Assembly (NCBI GenBank): GCA_029880325.1
Contig: JAOUOP010000050.1
Span: 1 to 56,833, forward strand
Direction: 5' to 3'
From: Myxococcales bacterium
GTDB lineage: Bacteria > Myxococcota_A > Polyangia > Polyangiales > JAFGIB01
DNA length: 56,833 bases
Shown here: positions 35,489 to 43,705 of the stretch, one piece after another
Layout of the letters: every line of letters starts with the position of its first letter
How positions within the stretch are numbered: position 1 is the first letter of the stretch
Notes under the pieces: model-generated
What the model was told of the DNA's origin: nothing
Database searches by the model: none
What the model saw: only the letters and a program-made list of their open reading frames with translations
Translations under genes and position numbers: made by a program

Positions 35489-37099
35489 ATGTCCTACGCC
35501 CTGTCGGTCGGCCTGCGCTACCTGCGGTCGAAAAAGCGCGCCACCGTATCGGTGATCTCGGTGATCGCCGTCACGGGCGTCGCCCTGGGCGTCGGAGCGC
35601 TGTTGGCGGTGGTCTCGATCACCTCGGGCTTCCAGGAGGAGTTCCGCAACAAAGTCCTGGGCGTCAACGCCCACGTCCTGGTGCTGAAGTACGGCCTCAA
35701 CTTCGAGGAATACCGCGACGTGGTGGCCTCGGCGCGCAAGATGCCGGCGGTGGATGGCGCGGCGCCCTTCATCATCAACGAGATGATGCTGGCCAAGGGC
35801 GATCGTCTCAGCGGCGTGCTCATCAAGGGCGTCGACCCCGACCTGATGCCCACCGTGCTGGATCTGCCGAGCCAACTGCTGGCCGGCTCCCTCGAGGGCC
35901 TGCGAGCGCCCGACGCCCGCCCGGCCACACGCCCCGAGGATTTGAAAGCCGACGTGGGTCGGGACGAAGCCGAAGACCTCGACAGCTTCCTGGCGCAGCT
36001 GGCTGCTGCTGGTGACGGCGGCGCGGGCGAGGGCGCGGACGGAGGCGTCGCAGCCGCCGCTGGCATCGACGACCTGATCGACGACGTGCTCGAGGACGCG
36101 CGCCTGGGCCCCGACGCCGAAGACCAGGTACTCGAATCGGCGGAGCTACCCGAAATCCACGTCCCGACGCCCGAAGAAATGGAAGCGGCCCTAGGGCAAC
36201 TCGAGCTCGACGCCCTACCCAGCGACGAAGCCGAAGCCGAATTGATCGCCGCAAGCGAGCCCCATCGGGCCGAAGAAAGCGAGCGGCGCACACTGCCGGG
36301 CGTCATCGTGGGCGTCACCCTGGCCGAAAGCCTCGACATCAAAGTCGGCGAAGAAGTCAAAGTCATCTCGCCCTTGACGGGCCTGGACACCTCCCTGTGG
36401 AAACCCGACGGCGGCACCCCGGCCTCGCGCGACTTCCGCGTCATCGGCATCTTCGAAGCGGGCTTCCAGGAATACGACAGCCGCCTGGTCTACATGGACC
36501 TCTACGAAGCCCAAATCTTCCAGGACCAGGGCGACACCGTCGTCGGCGTCGAAATCCGGCTCGACGACATCGACAGAGCGGGCGAAGTCGCGCTCCAGCT
36601 CGAGCGCGACCTGGGCGGCGGCCCCTTCCACACGATGGATTGGAAAGAACTCAACCACAACCTCTTCACGGCGCTCGAAGTCCAAAAGGTCATGCTCAGC
36701 CTGGTCATCGCCACCATCATCCTGGTAGCGGCCTTCAACGTCATCGCCACACTGATCATGATCGTGCTCGAAAAGCGCCGCGAAGTCGCCATCCTCAAAG
36801 CCATGGGCGCCAAAGACAGCGCCATCCTCCAAATCTTCATGGTCCAGGGTGCGGCCATCGGCATCGTGGGCACCGTCATCGGCCTGATCCTGGGGGGCGC
36901 CGTATGCGCCTACCTAAGCGTCTTCCAATTCCCCCTCGACCCCAAAGTCTACCTCATCAACCACCTCCCGATCCGCACCAGCCCGGCGGAGTTCCTGCTC
37001 ACGGTGGTCATCGCCCTGGCCATCTGCGTCACCGCCACGCTCATCCCCAGCTACTGGGCGGCGCGCCTACTGCCGGCCGACGGCATCCGCCCACAATAG
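35489..37099 (+). CDS. FtsX-like permease, LolC/E-type lipoprotein-releasing system protein with acidic insertion
   Basis: 536 aa. N-terminal LRYLRSKKRATVSVISVIAVTGVALGVGALLAVVSITSGFQEEFRNKVLG and the C-terminal three helices with REVAILKAMGAKDSAILQIFM are typical of LolC/LolE, which extract lipoproteins from the inner membrane. Between about residues 135 and 270 the periplasmic domain carries an acidic low-complexity insertion (EDLKADVG, DGGAGEGADGG, EDARLGPDAED, EEMEAALG), making the protein well over 100 residues longer than usual. No LolD ATPase is adjacent in this window. Confidence 0.82.
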   Translation: MSYALSVGLRYLRSKKRATVSVISVIAVTGVALGVGALLAVVSITSGFQEEFRNKVLGVNAHVLVLKYGLNFEEYRDVVASARKMPAVDGAAPFIINEMMLAKGDRLSGVLIKGVDPDLMPTVLDLPSQLLAGSLEGLRAPDARPATRPEDLKADVGRDEAEDLDSFLAQLAAAGDGGAGEGADGGVAAAAGIDDLIDDVLEDARLGPDAEDQVLESAELPEIHVPTPEEMEAALGQLELDALPSDEAEAELIAASEPHRAEESERRTLPGVIVGVTLAESLDIKVGEEVKVISPLTGLDTSLWKPDGGTPASRDFRVIGIFEAGFQEYDSRLVYMDLYEAQIFQDQGDTVVGVEIRLDDIDRAGEVALQLERDLGGGPFHTMDWKELNHNLFTALEVQKVMLSLVIATIILVAAFNVIATLIMIVLEKRREVAILKAMGAKDSAILQIFMVQGAAIGIVGTVIGLILGGAVCAYLSVFQFPLDPKVYLINHLPIRTSPAEFLLTVVIALAICVTATLIPSYWAARLLPADGIRPQ

Positions 37100-37123
37100 A
37101 CCGGGCGGCAGCGAACGCTCCGC

Positions 37124-37152
37124 TTGACACCCCGGAATTCATCGATTAGAGA
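37124..37152 (+). promoter_or_regulatory. Sigma-70 promoter of tRNA-Gly
   Basis: TTGACA (37124-37129), 17-bp spacer, TAGAGA (37147-37152), about 20 bp before the tRNA. Confidence 0.55.
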
Positions 37153-37171
37153 GAGTGCCCCAAATCACTCT

Positions 37172-37246
<75 letters not shown>

Positions 37247-37247
37247 A

Positions 37248-37275
37248 AGCCTGGCTCATTCGAGCCGGGCTTTTT
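37248..37275 (+). terminator. Intrinsic terminator of tRNA-Gly
   Basis: AGCCTGGCTC-ATTC-GAGCCGGGCT with one wobble pair, followed directly by TTTTT. The clearest rho-independent terminator in the window. Confidence 0.88.
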
Positions 37276-37408
37276 CGCGTCCGGCGTCCTTCGGCGAATG
37301 CCTCGCAAATCCAACGAACCGGATTTGTGCCCGGATACGGTGCCTTGGGCCCCGCTTGGAGATACGTAAGCCGCGAGCGTGCCCGACGGCGCGTGCAAAA
37401 CGGTCAAC

Positions 37409-37654
37409 TTAATTCCGAGCGGGGCCTTGGTCCGAGTGGCGCCCGGTGTTCCGCCAGTTCTCCCTCACCTGCTTGCCGTCCCTGTCGTACTCGATGGTCA
37501 CCATGGCTCGTTCGAGATCGATGTGCATATCGAGACCCGATGCGCCCTCGTGGGGTTTGAAGACCGTGCCGCAACCCTCCACGCAGAACCAGTCGGCGGA
37601 TTTGCCACCTTCGGAGAAGAGCTGTCCGGACTGACCGCAGTAATCTTTAGCCAT
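37409..37654 (-). CDS. Small cysteine-containing protein of unknown function
   Basis: 81 aa from the ATG at 37654; an in-frame GTG at 37681 would add 9 residues. Cysteines in YCGQ, WFCVEGCG suggest metal binding or disulfide. The region covering the first codons and about 90 bp of its upstream sequence is a diverged copy of the 115-bp repeat found at 43567 and 49061, which supports the ATG at 37654 as the real start. No known domain recognised. Confidence 0.55.
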   Translation of the reverse strand: MAKDYCGQSGQLFSEGGKSADWFCVEGCGTVFKPHEGASGLDMHIDLERAMVTIEYDRDGKQVRENWRNTGRHSDQGPARN

Positions 37655-37746
37655 GCCCAGTTTCAGGCACGTCAGCACCAAGGGCCAGACTTCTCGTTCC
37701 GTTGAGGCCCCAATCCTCGCGATTCCACCGCCCTACAGCACGGCGG
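37633..37746 (-). repeat. Diverged copy of the 115-bp leader repeat
   Basis: Read on the minus strand it begins CCGCCGTGCTGTAGGGCGG and ends with ATGGCTAAAGATTACTGCGG. It shares both ends and the CTGAAACTGGG segment with the copies at 43567-43681 and 49061-49175, but differs in the middle. Confidence 0.75.
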
Positions 37747-37887
37747 GAAGCAGGGATTATGGGCTACCATGACAGCGTGGCGCAGTAAGTTGACTGCGCC
37801 GCCGGGTCGAGTCGCGCGACTGCGCTCGAACCCGCGCCAGGCCACCGCCCGCGACCGCTGCGAGCGATGCGCAGGGGCCTTCGGCGC

Positions 37888-39354
37888 TCACAGGGTGGCG
37901 CCCGGCTGCAGATCGCGTACCCCGTGCAGGTGCCGCGTGTGCTGCGAGTCGCGCAGCACGCAGACCGAAAGCAGCAGGCGGCTGTGCGAACGCACCTCGA
38001 TGGGGCGCGCGGCGCCGATCACCACCCCCGCGAGGTCCAGGAGGCTACCCGATGCCTCGATCGCCGCGCGCTCGTCCGGCGCTGCGAGGCTTCCGCCGGT
38101 CATCTCGACGCGCGACTCGGTCGTCGTCAGCCCCTCCAGGTGGGAGCTCACGATGCGGACGCTGCTATCGCGCAGGATCAGGTGGCGCGCCTGGACGTCG
38201 AGCAGCGAAGCGCGGGCACAACCGTCGAGCGTGATGGTGCCGAAGCGGCCACGCAGGACGCGATCGGCCTCGCCGCTGCAGCGCAGGTCCTGCCCCGCAC
38301 CCTCGGTGCTGGCGAGCGCGGGCATGCCGATGGACGGCTCGAGTGTCTCTCCCCCTAGATGTGCCTCGACGAGCGCGAGCAGACGCTCGGGGGCCTCGGT
38401 CATCGGCACGTGGCCCACCTCCTCGAGAAAGACGAGGTGCGCGTCGGCGATGCGGTCGCGGAGCAGCCAGGCGGTGCGCACGGGCGCGATCGTGTCGCGC
38501 CGACCCCAGACGATCAGCGTCGGCGCGCGGACCGTGTCGATCGCAGGCCCGAAGTCGGTGGTCGCGAGCGCCAGTGCCGCCCGAGCCCCGACGGGGGCGT
38601 CGCCTCGTTCGGCGAGCGCTGCGATGGAGCCGGTACCTGGTGTGACCGCTCGCAGGCCGCGCAGCACGGTGTCGGCCGTGCCCTCGGCGACCTCCATCAG
38701 GCGCCGCACCGCCGGCGGCGTCTGGCCGCTCTCGGCGGCGCCCGGCTGACCAGCGAGCTTCAGGTGCGTGCCGACGAGCGCCTCTTCATGCAGGACGCCC
38801 GCCACGTCCAAGAGGATCAGGCGCCGCACCTGATGCGCGAAGCGACCCGCGTGCATCAGCGCGACGGCGCCGCCCATGGAGTGGCCCATCACGTCGGCGT
38901 GACCGCCCGCATACCGGTCGATCACGCGCGAAAGCAGCTCGGAGAAGCGCTCGGGGCTGTATGGCGGGCGGCCCGTGCTCGAGCCGCCGAAGCCCGGCAG
39001 GTCGAAGGCCAGGACGGGGCGCGTGCGACGGAGGCTCGCGAGCACCGGCCGAAAGTCGCCCATGCCTGCGTCGCCCAATCCATGCACCAGGACCAGGGGC
39101 GTGCCGCCACGCTCGAAGCCCGCTCGCAGCAGACGAAACCGGGCCCCGGACTCCGGGTCGGACACGTAGTGCGTCTCGCCCTCGGGCAGGTCGGCCAGGC
39201 TCGGTTTTTCGGGTCGTGGGCCGCCGGTGCGACCGGCGTGGCCACCCCCACAGGCCAGCCCGAGCGAGATGGCCAAGACGAGCGCTCCAAGCTGCCGGCC
39301 GCTAGCGGCTCGCACCCTCAGCGTCTCGTGGGCGCTCCCCGGCATCAGGGTCAT
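37888..39354 (-). CDS. Alpha/beta-hydrolase lipoprotein with C-terminal beta-helix-like tail
   Basis: 488 aa. Lipobox LGLAC (C35) after a signal segment. Alpha/beta-hydrolase fold: oxyanion VLVHGLGD (88-95), nucleophile S159 in GHSMGG, acid region WGRRDTIAP and histidine in EEVGHVPMTEAPERLL. After about residue 345 the sequence changes to short, polar strand-rich repeats (GTITLDGCARASLLDVQARHLILRDSSVRIVSSHLEG) resembling a right-handed beta-helix, an unusual fusion. Predicted outer-membrane-anchored esterase/lipase; substrate unknown. Confidence 0.72.
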   Translation of the reverse strand: MTLMPGSAHETLRVRAASGRQLGALVLAISLGLACGGGHAGRTGGPRPEKPSLADLPEGETHYVSDPESGARFRLLRAGFERGGTPLVLVHGLGDAGMGDFRPVLASLRRTRPVLAFDLPGFGGSSTGRPPYSPERFSELLSRVIDRYAGGHADVMGHSMGGAVALMHAGRFAHQVRRLILLDVAGVLHEEALVGTHLKLAGQPGAAESGQTPPAVRRLMEVAEGTADTVLRGLRAVTPGTGSIAALAERGDAPVGARAALALATTDFGPAIDTVRAPTLIVWGRRDTIAPVRTAWLLRDRIADAHLVFLEEVGHVPMTEAPERLLALVEAHLGGETLEPSIGMPALASTEGAGQDLRCSGEADRVLRGRFGTITLDGCARASLLDVQARHLILRDSSVRIVSSHLEGLTTTESRVEMTGGSLAAPDERAAIEASGSLLDLAGVVIGAARPIEVRSHSRLLLSVCVLRDSQHTRHLHGVRDLQPGATL

Positions 39355-39450
39355 GCGTAACGCGGAAACGGTGTCAATGCGAGCGCGATTGCCGCCGGCA
39401 CGCGCCGGACCGCGATGCGGGCCGCGAACGGGGCGGCGTGTTCGGCTTGC

Positions 39451-40699
39451 GATTTTGCGAAACCGCCTCGCGCACGGGCCGATAACAGTGTGTGACCGCT
39501 CCGCGAATATCGGTCCCGGATGGGACCCGGATGGTGACCCGCACCTGCGATCTGCGCCGCTTCTACTTGCGGCCTGTTCCGGTGGTCAAACAGATCGTGC
39601 GCTACTGCCTGTTCCGCGCCGCTGCCAAATACGGGGTGCTACTGCACGCGGTCATTCTTCTGAGCAATCACTTTCATCTGATCCTGACCGACACCACCGG
39701 GCGGCTGGACCTGTTCATGGCCTGGCTCGACCGCTGCATTGCCAACTGCCTGCTCGAGAACTTCCGCGAGCAGTACCCCGACCGCTACACCGAGACGATC
39801 TGGTGCGACCGGTCCTACAACGACCTGCTGCTGACCAATCACGCCGCCGTCCGGGACAAGCTCTGCTACACGGTCCTCAACTGTATCAAAGATCGGCTAG
39901 TCCCCAAATACAAGCAGTGGCCTGGGGTGCTGCACGGCCCCGCCGACTGGCTCCAGCCTCCCATGGAGGTCAGCCGACCCGAGTACTTCTTCGACCAGAC
40001 CGACGAAGAGCACGCGGTCGCAAGCGGTCGCTTCGTGCCACCACCGCAGTTCGGCGACCGCCCGCTGCCCGGCCTGGTGGAGGGCTTCTGCCAGCAGCTC
40101 AACGCTGTTGCCAGCTCGAACTGGTGACCGAGGCACGCGCCGCGGGGCAGGGCATCCTCGGTGTCAAGGAGGTCCTGGCCACCGACCCCTTCGACGCTCC
40201 CAACAACGTCAGACCCAAAGGCAAGCGCAACCCGACGGTTGCCGCGGGCGGCGACCATGAGGCGTACAAGAAAGCGGTCGTTGCCGTGCGCCAGTACCGC
40301 CGGCAGTACCGGGAGGCCTGGCAGAGCTTCCGCAGGGGGCTCGAGGCAACCTTCCCCGGAGGCACGCTACTGATGCGGCATCGATACCGTCAGCCCTGCG
40401 AGCCGCTGGGCTGCTGGTGGTGTGTGCTGGCGCGCTGCCCAGCGGCGATGCCGCCGCCGATACCTGGATAGCGTCGGCGGGGTGTCGGGGCGTCCGGGGG
40501 AGGCTGTAGGCAGCGGGAAAGAGCGCCCGCTGGGCACCGGTGTGTCCGCAGGCGGGTTGTCGCGTGCCGGAGCGAGTTTTCCGAGGGCCGTTTGCGGCGC
40601 TTGGGCGTGGGCCTGGGCAGAAAGCCGCTAGGCTCGGGCCGATCGGCGACCGCCGCGCGGAAGAACTTCACTCAGAAGTAGGATCAAGGTGGGTCGGAA
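39451..40699 (+). mobile_element. HUH/Y1-transposase element, copy A (about 1.25 kb)
   Basis: Defined by comparison with the near-equal-length element at 50267-51503. Both have the left end GATTTTGCGAAAC (39451), a transposase frame, a shared 3' repeat block (40534-40619) and the right end CAAGGTGGGTCGGAA (to 40699). The right end lies against the truncated istA gene. Confidence 0.7.
39492..40471 (+). pseudogene. Frameshifted Y1 (REP-associated-like) transposase, copy A
   Basis: GTG start. The frame opens like the intact copy at 50485-51462 (VPDGTRMVTRTCDLRRFYLRP) and carries the HUH motif in SNHFHLILTD. Near 40110, after QQLNA, the sequence shifts by a net 2 nt relative to the intact copy, giving a stop at 40127. 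The homologous C-terminal part (ILGVKEVLATDPFDAPNN to PAAMPPPIPG) continues in another frame to 40471. Y1 enzymes are single-strand transposases; this copy is presumably inactive. Confidence 0.85.
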
Positions 40700-41081
40700 G
40701 TCGCGAGAGGAGCGGGCCGCGCTGCGTCACCGCAGCCGCGACTACTGGGAGCAGCGCGCCGAAAAGCTCGGGGAGCCCGTCGTGGAATTCGTGCGCGAGG
40801 TCTTCGACTCGGACGACGTGCTGTCGCAGCTGAGGCAGGCACAGTCGATCGTGACGCACCTGGAAAAGTACCCGGTAGAGCGGGCGCAAGCGGCATGCGC
40901 GCGTGCGAGTTACTACGGTGCGACGACCTACCAGGCCGAGAAGAACATCCTGGTCAAGGCGCTCGACTTCGAGCCGCTGCCGAACAGGCCCGTCGCACCC
41001 GCCTTCGCGGACACGCCGCGCTTCGCACGCGCCCCCTCCAGCTTCTTGGCGGTGACAGGAGGCGATGATGAGCACCACTGA
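40689..41081 (+). pseudogene. Truncated IS21-family transposase IstA (C-terminal end)
   Basis: 130 aa. Only the IstA C-terminal region remains: AQSIVTHLEKYPVERAQAAC, YYGATTYQAEKNILVKAL and FARAPSSFL. The integrase catalytic core and helix-turn-helix are missing; instead the frame begins in the right end of the neighbouring Y1 element (GTGGGTCGGAAG), which supplies a chance start codon. A 17-nt overlap with istB is retained. Confidence 0.8.
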
Positions 41082-41853
41082 CGACTTGGTCCCGATGCTC
41101 AAGAAGCTCAAGCTCAGCGGCATCCTCCACACGCTGGAACTGCGGCTACGCGAGTCGGTCGAGGACGTCATGGCGCATGAGGAGTTTCTCTTTCGTTTGC
41201 TGCGCGACGAGGTCGAACGACGTGACGCCAAGCAGCTCGACCAGCGGCTGCGGCGCGCCAACTTCGAGCACCAAAAGACGCTCGAGGACTTCGACTTCCA
41301 CATCAACCCCGACATCCCGAAGGCGAAGGTCATCGAGCTGGCGACCTGTAGCTTCATCGACCGTCGGCACAACGTGCTGCTGCTCGGCCAGACGGGCGTC
41401 GGTAAGAGCCACATCGCACAGGCCCTCGGCCACCGGGCGTGCCGCCTCGGCCACAGCGTGCTGTACACCGAGGCACACGATCTGCTGCGGCAGCTGCGTG
41501 CGGCGCGGGGTGACGGCACCTACGAGCGCAAGCTGCAGCGCTTCCTCAGTGTCGACCTGCTGATCATCGACGACCTCGGGCTGCGCCCACTGTCGGACGA
41601 GGAGCCAATGGACCTCTACGAGATCATCCGCCAGCGCTACGAGCGGGCACCGATCATCATCACCAGCAACCGCGACGCGGCTGAGCTCTCACCGCTCTTC
41701 GGCGACCCGCTGCTGGCCAACGCTGCGCTCGACCGCCTGCTGCACGGGGCTCACGTCCTGCGCCTGGCCGGCGACACCTACCGCAACCCGCCCCCGAAGC
41801 GCCGAGGGCGCGAGGACAGTCACAACCCCACCACCAAGGAGACCACGACATGA
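41065..41853 (+). CDS. istB: IS21-family helper ATPase IstB
   Basis: 262 aa. AAA+ ATPase that assists IstA. Walker A LLGQTGVGKSH, then a Walker B-like LLIIDDLG and the sensor region ITSNRD are present, as is the usual N-terminal LKLSGILHTLELRL and C-terminal DRLLHGAHVLRLAGDTYR. Complete in length, but its partner is broken, so the element cannot move by itself. Confidence 0.92.
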   Translation: MMSTTDDLVPMLKKLKLSGILHTLELRLRESVEDVMAHEEFLFRLLRDEVERRDAKQLDQRLRRANFEHQKTLEDFDFHINPDIPKAKVIELATCSFIDRRHNVLLLGQTGVGKSHIAQALGHRACRLGHSVLYTEAHDLLRQLRAARGDGTYERKLQRFLSVDLLIIDDLGLRPLSDEEPMDLYEIIRQRYERAPIIITSNRDAAELSPLFGDPLLANAALDRLLHGAHVLRLAGDTYRNPPPKRRGREDSHNPTTKETTT

Positions 41854-42248
41854 CCACGACCAAGCGACGACAGGATCCGCTTGGCCGATCTCTCCATCTC
41901 ACCGCGTCACGCCGCCTCGCCCTGTGCGCTGCAGCCGTGATCGGCGGATCCGCTTGGCCGATCCAGGCGCGGTCCGTCACCCCGATCGTTGACACGTGTT
42001 GGAGCGCTGTTTTCCTCCTCCGCGCGCCGCTTCAGCCCCCGCGCTCACCTCGCCGGCGGCGCCAGCCGCCGCCGCGACCTCCGATCCTGCCCCGACGCCC
42101 ATGGACGGATCTCCATTCCCTGCTCCACAGGGTGGCGGCCGCCACGCCTCCGCCGGCGGCCGCCGCTTCGGAGCCGTGCTGCTGCGCCGTAAGTGCTTGA
42201 AATTGCTTGTGCCCGATTCCGGCATGGCGCTTGCTCTGCCCGCCGGGC
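41854..42248. other. 395-bp region between istB and transposase B
   Basis: Holds the left 114-bp repeat (41999-42112) and an 18-bp word GGATCCGCTTGGCCGATC repeated at 41873-41890 and 41946-41963. An open frame starting ATGACCACG at 41850 overlaps the istB stop but becomes composition-driven and is not called. Confidence 0.5.
41999..42112 (+). repeat. 114-bp direct repeat, left copy, flanking transposase B
   Basis: TTGGAGCGC... to CATGGACGGATCT, with a partner of the same length and high identity at 43279-43392. The pair brackets the transposase B gene. Confidence 0.85.
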
Positions 42249-43175
42249 ATGACACTCGCTCGCCCAATCCTCCCCGGCAAGACCTACATGCTGACCCGGC
42301 GCGTCACCCGTCGGCACTGGCTCTTGAGGCCCGATGCCGACGGCACCTCGCAGCAGATCTACCTCTACACGCTCGGCTACAACGCCAATCAGCACGGCAT
42401 CCTCGTGCACAACCTCTGCCAGATGTCCTCGCACGATCACGAGACCATCACCGACGTGCTGGGCACGCTTCCGCTCTTTCTCGAGGGCTTCCATCGCGAC
42501 TTGGCCAACGCCATGAAGTGCTACCGCGGCTGGCCGGGGGAGTTCTACGATAAGAACCAGACATCGCGGGTAGAACTCACCTGCCCAGCGGCCATCAGGG
42601 AGAAGATGGCCTATGTCGCCGTCAATCCCACGGACTGCGGGGGTGTTTTCGACTACGAGGCTTGGCCCGGCGTGACGGTCAAGTGCAATGACATCGGCGA
42701 GAAGGTCTTCGTGGTCAAGAGGCCCGAGGTCTACTTCGACCCGAACAACAAGGTGAAGAACTGGCCGGACGAGATCGAGCTGCGCATCGTGATGCCCGAG
42801 GTGTTGCTGCTCGAGTACGGCGGGCTCGAGGAAGCGCAGCGGGCGCTGAAATCGCGTTGCGAAGAGCTGGCCAAGGAGGCCCGCGCCAAGCGCCACGAAC
42901 TCGGGCTCGCCTATGGCACTCCGGCCAGCGCCGTACAGTCAAAGTTCACGCGTCGGTCGAGCAGCTACGAGGTCTTCGGCGCGTTGAACCCGACCTTCGC
43001 CACCGGCAGTGATCCCGAGGCCGCCGAACAGGCACGCGAAGCTCGCGCGCAGTTCTTGAGCGAATACGCCCGATGCAAGGCGCTGTGGCGCGCCGGCGAT
43101 CGAGACGTCATCTGGCCAGCTGGAACGTGGAAGATGAGGGTGCTCCATCGGTGTCGCTGTCACCCGCCTCCATAA
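42249..43175 (+). CDS. Divergent HUH/Y1-type transposase B
   Basis: 308 aa, ATG start. Same layout as copies A and C: a short N-terminus (MLTRRVTRRHWLLRPD; LGYNANQHGILVHNLCQMSSHDHETITD), a middle of similar length with an FHRDLANAMKCYRGWPGEFYD segment, and a proline-ending C-terminus. The HUH pair is H-D-H instead of H-F-H, and overall similarity to A/C is low, so this is a separate subfamily. Open throughout. Flanked by direct repeats, it may mobilise them. Confidence 0.7.
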   Translation: MTLARPILPGKTYMLTRRVTRRHWLLRPDADGTSQQIYLYTLGYNANQHGILVHNLCQMSSHDHETITDVLGTLPLFLEGFHRDLANAMKCYRGWPGEFYDKNQTSRVELTCPAAIREKMAYVAVNPTDCGGVFDYEAWPGVTVKCNDIGEKVFVVKRPEVYFDPNNKVKNWPDEIELRIVMPEVLLLEYGGLEEAQRALKSRCEELAKEARAKRHELGLAYGTPASAVQSKFTRRSSSYEVFGALNPTFATGSDPEAAEQAREARAQFLSEYARCKALWRAGDRDVIWPAGTWKMRVLHRCRCHPPP

Positions 43176-43278
43176 CTCCGGCGCAGCTTCGGTCAATCGC
43201 GTGCCTGGTTCGAGCCCGGGCACGCATTGGTGCGTCCGGGGGCTGGTTGGGGGTGTAAACTTGTAGTCTGGGTGCGTA

Positions 43279-43392
43279 TTGGAGCGCCGTTTTTCTGCTC
43301 CGCGCGCCGGTTCAGCTCCCGCGCTCACCTCGCCGGCAGCGCCAGCCGCCGCCGCGACCGCCGATCCTGCCCTGCCCCCCATGGACGGATCT
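43279..43392 (+). repeat. 114-bp direct repeat, right copy, flanking transposase B
   Basis: Partner of 41999-42112 in the same orientation; begins TTGGAGCGCCG and ends ATGGACGGATCT. Confidence 0.85.
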
Positions 43393-43511
43393 TCCTTGCA
43401 CTGTCCACGAAACTTGATGGCGCTGAGGCCGCGGTTGCCGCGACTGTGTGAGGACCAAGCCCTGCCCAGCGCGATGGTGGGGCACCGGCAAACCAATACG
43501 GAGGACCGACC

Positions 43512-43580
43512 ATGACACAGAAAAAGCCGATTACACCCACGGACGCACAGCGCATCCAATCGCACGCCGCCGTGCTGTAG
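43512..43580 (+). pseudogene. Stub of a small SMP-like protein gene
   Basis: ATG with a strong GGAGGA ribosome site, then 22 codons MTQKKPITPTDAQRIQSHAA and a stop. The opening resembles small seed-maturation-protein-like bacterial proteins (K-P-x-T-xxDAxRIQS), which are normally about twice as long. The stop falls inside the 115-bp repeat that begins at 43567, so the repeat has cut the gene. Confidence 0.5.
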
Positions 43581-43681
43581 GGCAGCGGAATCGTGGGGGT
43601 TTGGGGCCTCAGCGGTGTAGGCAGCGTGGCATGCGGTGCCGATATGGCTGAAACTGGGGATGGCTAATGGTTCCTACGGTC
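43567..43681 (+). repeat. 115-bp leader repeat, copy 2
   Basis: Matches 49061-49175 at all but one position. It includes a TGGGGATGGCTAATGG start-codon context but is followed here only by the tail of the opposite-strand lipoprotein gene. Confidence 0.92.
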
Positions 43682-43705
43682 ACACACGGCCCGGCGCGGC
43701 CCGCC

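Noticed and set aside
37769..38749. Long plus-strand frame opposite the hydrolase gene
   Set aside because: Ser/Arg-rich mirror of a well-supported gene; no domain or ribosome site.
43200..43236. tRNA T-arm-like sequence (CCTGG-TTCGAGC-CCGGG), possible att-site remnant
   Set aside because: No acceptor, anticodon arm or CCA can be folded around it, and no integrase is nearby.
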